From contig JASMLP010000101.1 of NCBI GenBank assembly GCA_030748635.1, positions 39,155-103,154 on the forward strand: 64,000 nucleotides of DNA, read 5' to 3'. This document shows, in pieces, positions 62,016 through 64,000 of the stretch; the stretch's first letter is position 1; each line of letters begins with the position of its first letter. A program made the position numbers and the translations under genes. The DNA is from Planctomycetota bacterium. GTDB taxonomy: Bacteria; Planctomycetota; JACQVV01; JASMLP01. The notes beneath the pieces were generated by a model. That model was given only the letters and a program-made list of their open reading frames with translations. It was not told the DNA's origin and did not search any database.

Positions 62016-64000
62016 ATGAAATTCGTGTTCTCCACGGATTCACTGCCCGAACAACTCGGAAATTTCCGGATCATCGAGAAAACCGGACAGGGTCGTTCTG
62101 GCGCGATTTTCCTGGCCGAGAAGATCGACACTCGCCAACGAGTGACCCTCAAAATTCTCGATCCGCAGTGCCTTCTCGTTTCGCCCGATCGCTTTCTTCA
62201 GACCCTGGACGCCCTGGTTTCCCCGGAACATCCTCGCATTCTCCCGATCCTCGAAGCCGGACAAGAATCGTCGTTTTCCTACCTTGTGAGCCCCCTCATC
62301 GGTGAGGGGACGAATCCACCGATCTCCCTGGAAACCCGACTGCGCCAGGGTCCACTCGATATTCCAACCGCGCTCGAAATTACTTGCGATCTCCTCCAGA
62401 CCCTCGTCGACGCTCATCAAAACAATCATCTTCATCTGGGACTGAGTCCCGACTCGATCTTGTTCGATTCGAGTGGGATTCCCTTCCTCTCCGACTTCGG
62501 ACTCTCCTCCTGCTTTGACCGAAGCGTCGAGAACTCGGATGACACTTCTTCGGAATCGAAACAAGTTTCAAGTTACCGCGCCCCGGAACAGCGGCGAGGA
62601 GAGCCGACCGATCAAAGAACCGATCTTTATTCGCTCTCAGTCATCCTGTACGAAATGCTGACCGGATACCGCCCCGATCTCCACTATGTTCCCCCCTCTG
62701 AGATTCTCCCCGGACTGGGAACCTACCTCGACTCTTTCCTCGAGCAAGGCTTGCAGCGAGACCCCGAAAAACGGTTTCAGATGGCTAGCGAAATGCTCGC
62801 CGAGATCGACCGTTCTCTCCAAGAAGCCTCGACGAGTTCCGTCATCCCGCAACCCGTCGATCACGCTTCTTCCTCCCTCTCCGAGACTCTAGAATGTCCT
62901 TTCTGCGCTCGCCAGAGTCCCGCCCGAGGGGACCGGTGTCCCTTTTGCGGTCTCAGTGGCATAAGACAGTGCCCCGGATGCGACGGCTTGAACGATTTTC
63001 ACGCACCGACCTGCGCCCATTGCGACCAACCCCTTCCCAAGGGGACCCCACTCATCCATTCGATCCAAAAAGCGGAAAATAGCTACCAGAGCCTGACCGA
63101 TGAGACCCAAGAGGCCCAGGAGAGGATCGACTCGGGAATCGCGGCCATCGACTCGTATACCAGTGCCCGATCGCAGGGAGCCTTCGGCCGGGATATCGAG
63201 GAGCGGCTGGAATCGATCGAAATTCATTTAGCCCACCTTTTCCAGATCCGCGGAGAACAATTTCTTTCCACCGGCAATATCCAGGAAGGGATCCTCGATC
63301 TGGAGGAGAGTCTACGTCTGGCCCCTTCTCCCGCGGTGGACCGGATTCTTCAGGCGGTTTGGGCTCGCATTCAAAATGAACGAAAACGGGGTTCACGCTC
63401 GAGCCCTTCGAAAGCTCCCGGAGGAACCGAGGATCCGATCGAAAAAACCACCCAGACCCTGTTTCGGGATCCGTGGCCCCAATCCCGATCTTCCATCGTT
63501 CCTTCACCGAGCGTGGCCATCCCGGCTCCGTCTCGTTCGCGACTTACGCTCCTTGTCCTCTGTCTTCTCGTGGCACTCGGCGGTGTAACCTTCTTCTATT
63601 TCGACCCAGAAACGCCCTCTGCTTCCCAGACTTTCGAAAAACCGCCTTCCCCACCCCTCGCCCCATTCCAGCAAGCTCTCCGACTCCACCGAGCCCTCGT
63701 AAGCCAAACGGGTCCCGCAGCGCCGCGGGCGCTGACACCTCAGATCACCGATCTCGTTCTGGAATCGATCCGATCCCACCGGAAGAAGGGAAACCTGGAC
63801 GCCGTCCGAACTGAATCCCAGTGGCTCCTTTCTCATGACGTTCGCGCGGTTACCGAAAAACTCTCCCTGGAGTTAGCCGCGACCGGTGTTCTTCGCGCCC
63901 TGGAATTCGAAAAGAGAGGGGAGATGGGCGCGGCCGCGCGTTCGCTCCGATGCGCTCTCCAGATGGACCCCAAGCTGCGGCTGGACGCTCGCTGTCGACC
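62016..64000 (+). CDS. Kinase-like protein with degenerate catalytic loop, zinc ribbons and a membrane helix (partial)
   Basis: The frame is open from the ATG at 62016 to the right edge. The GTG at 62025 has GAGG at better spacing and may be the start. Modules: Hanks-type kinase fold (glycine loop GQGRSGAIF, Lys in TLKILD, HLHLGLSPDSILFD where HRDLKPxN is expected, SDFG, APEQR); two zinc ribbons (CPFC/CPFC, CPGC/CAHC); a helical stretch; a membrane helix (LTLLVLCLLVALGGVTFFYF, near residue 515); and the start of a helical repeat region. Loss of the catalytic Asp (HRD to HLG) marks a pseudokinase. The C-terminus is outside the window. Confidence 0.78.
   Translation, partial: MKFVFSTDSLPEQLGNFRIIEKTGQGRSGAIFLAEKIDTRQRVTLKILDPQCLLVSPDRFLQTLDALVSPEHPRILPILEAGQESSFSYLVSPLIGEGTNPPISLETRLRQGPLDIPTALEITCDLLQTLVDAHQNNHLHLGLSPDSILFDSSGIPFLSDFGLSSCFDRSVENSDDTSSESKQVSSYRAPEQRRGEPTDQRTDLYSLSVILYEMLTGYRPDLHYVPPSEILPGLGTYLDSFLEQGLQRDPEKRFQMASEMLAEIDRSLQEASTSSVIPQPVDHASSSLSETLECPFCARQSPARGDRCPFCGLSGIRQCPGCDGLNDFHAPTCAHCDQPLPKGTPLIHSIQKAENSYQSLTDETQEAQERIDSGIAAIDSYTSARSQGAFGRDIEERLESIEIHLAHLFQIRGEQFLSTGNIQEGILDLEESLRLAPSPAVDRILQAVWARIQNERKRGSRSSPSKAPGGTEDPIEKTTQTLFRDPWPQSRSSIVPSPSVAIPAPSRSRLTLLVLCLLVALGGVTFFYFDPETPSASQTFEKPPSPPLAPFQQALRLHRALVSQTGPAAPRALTPQITDLVLESIRSHRKKGNLDAVRTESQWLLSHDVRAVTEKLSLELAATGVLRALEFEKRGEMGAAARSLRCALQMDPKLRLDARCR

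Noticed and set aside
1..64000. CRISPR array, insertion sequence, prophage or integrative element
   Set aside because: No spaced direct repeats, transposase, integrase or terminal repeats were seen. Two tRNAs at 47563-47735 lack an adjacent integrase or a duplicated 3' end.

Overview
The window looks like chromosome from a GC-rich Gram-negative bacterium, most likely a member of or relative of the Planctomycetota. The evidence is indirect: an MsbA-type exporter, several lipoproteins and an outer-membrane-barrel candidate; several large Ser/Thr kinases joined to zinc ribbons and TPRs; an M14 peptidase with calcium loops; and many secreted proteins with no recognised family. No phylogenetic marker was tested. 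I see no insertion sequence, prophage, integrase or CRISPR array.

Layout. 1-4.4 kb (minus): compact trpD-C-F-B-A operon with overlapping genes; trpA runs off the left edge. 4.4-9.1 kb: Kelch lipoprotein, MsbA-like ABC exporter, HAD hydrolase, PTS EIIA-like protein. 9.1-16.3 kb: envelope region with a 983-aa lipoprotein facing an outer-membrane protein, a FecR-like protein and two Lys-rich secreted proteins. 16.5-20.6 kb: kinase-TPR receptor. 20.7-25.6 kb: swivel-first aconitase-family enzyme with a FAD/Fe-S D-2-hydroxyacid dehydrogenase. 25.8-30.5 kb: small CxxC protein, degenerate SIR2-TPR protein, secreted protein, divergent PyrD. 30.9-37 kb: TilS, RluD, adenylate-cyclase-like protein, TopA with five zinc ribbons. 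37-43.7 kb: membrane protein and kinase sharing an N-terminal domain, LysR regulator, GlyA, class II aldolase, isochorismatase-like hydrolase. 43.8-47.8 kb: Rrf2 regulator diverging from a TatD/EboB-like hydrolase-moaD-moaE-M14 peptidase chain, then tRNA-Arg and tRNA-Cys. 47.8-52.2 kb (minus): LRR protein, Na+/H+ antiporter, thioredoxin-TPR protein. 52.4-60.2 kb: four-gene YejABEF-like peptide ABC transporter with unusual insertions in every membrane and ATPase subunit. 60.3-64 kb: single-AAA ClpB-D2-like ATPase and a pseudokinase running off the right edge.

The strongest unusual signal is at 51079-52209. An exported thioredoxin-like protein has an in-frame TGA exactly where the first Cys of a WCGYC motif should be. 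A 9-bp stem with a G-first tetraloop lies 24 nt downstream, as expected for a bacterial SECIS. I read it as a selenocysteine (WUGYC) thioredoxin-TPR protein; the reading frame alone would hide its whole N-terminus. Other leads are the remodelled Yej-like transporter, a SIR2-like domain with its catalytic motifs eroded on a TPR array, an N-terminal helical domain shared by three signalling proteins, a pseudokinase with zinc ribbons, palindromes placed inside two promoter spacers, and a MoaD that continues past its terminal Gly-Gly.

Promoters were read by eye as -35/-10 hexamers with 17-18 nt spacing, so they are predictions. Where a gene start differs from the longest open frame, the reason is given in its entry.
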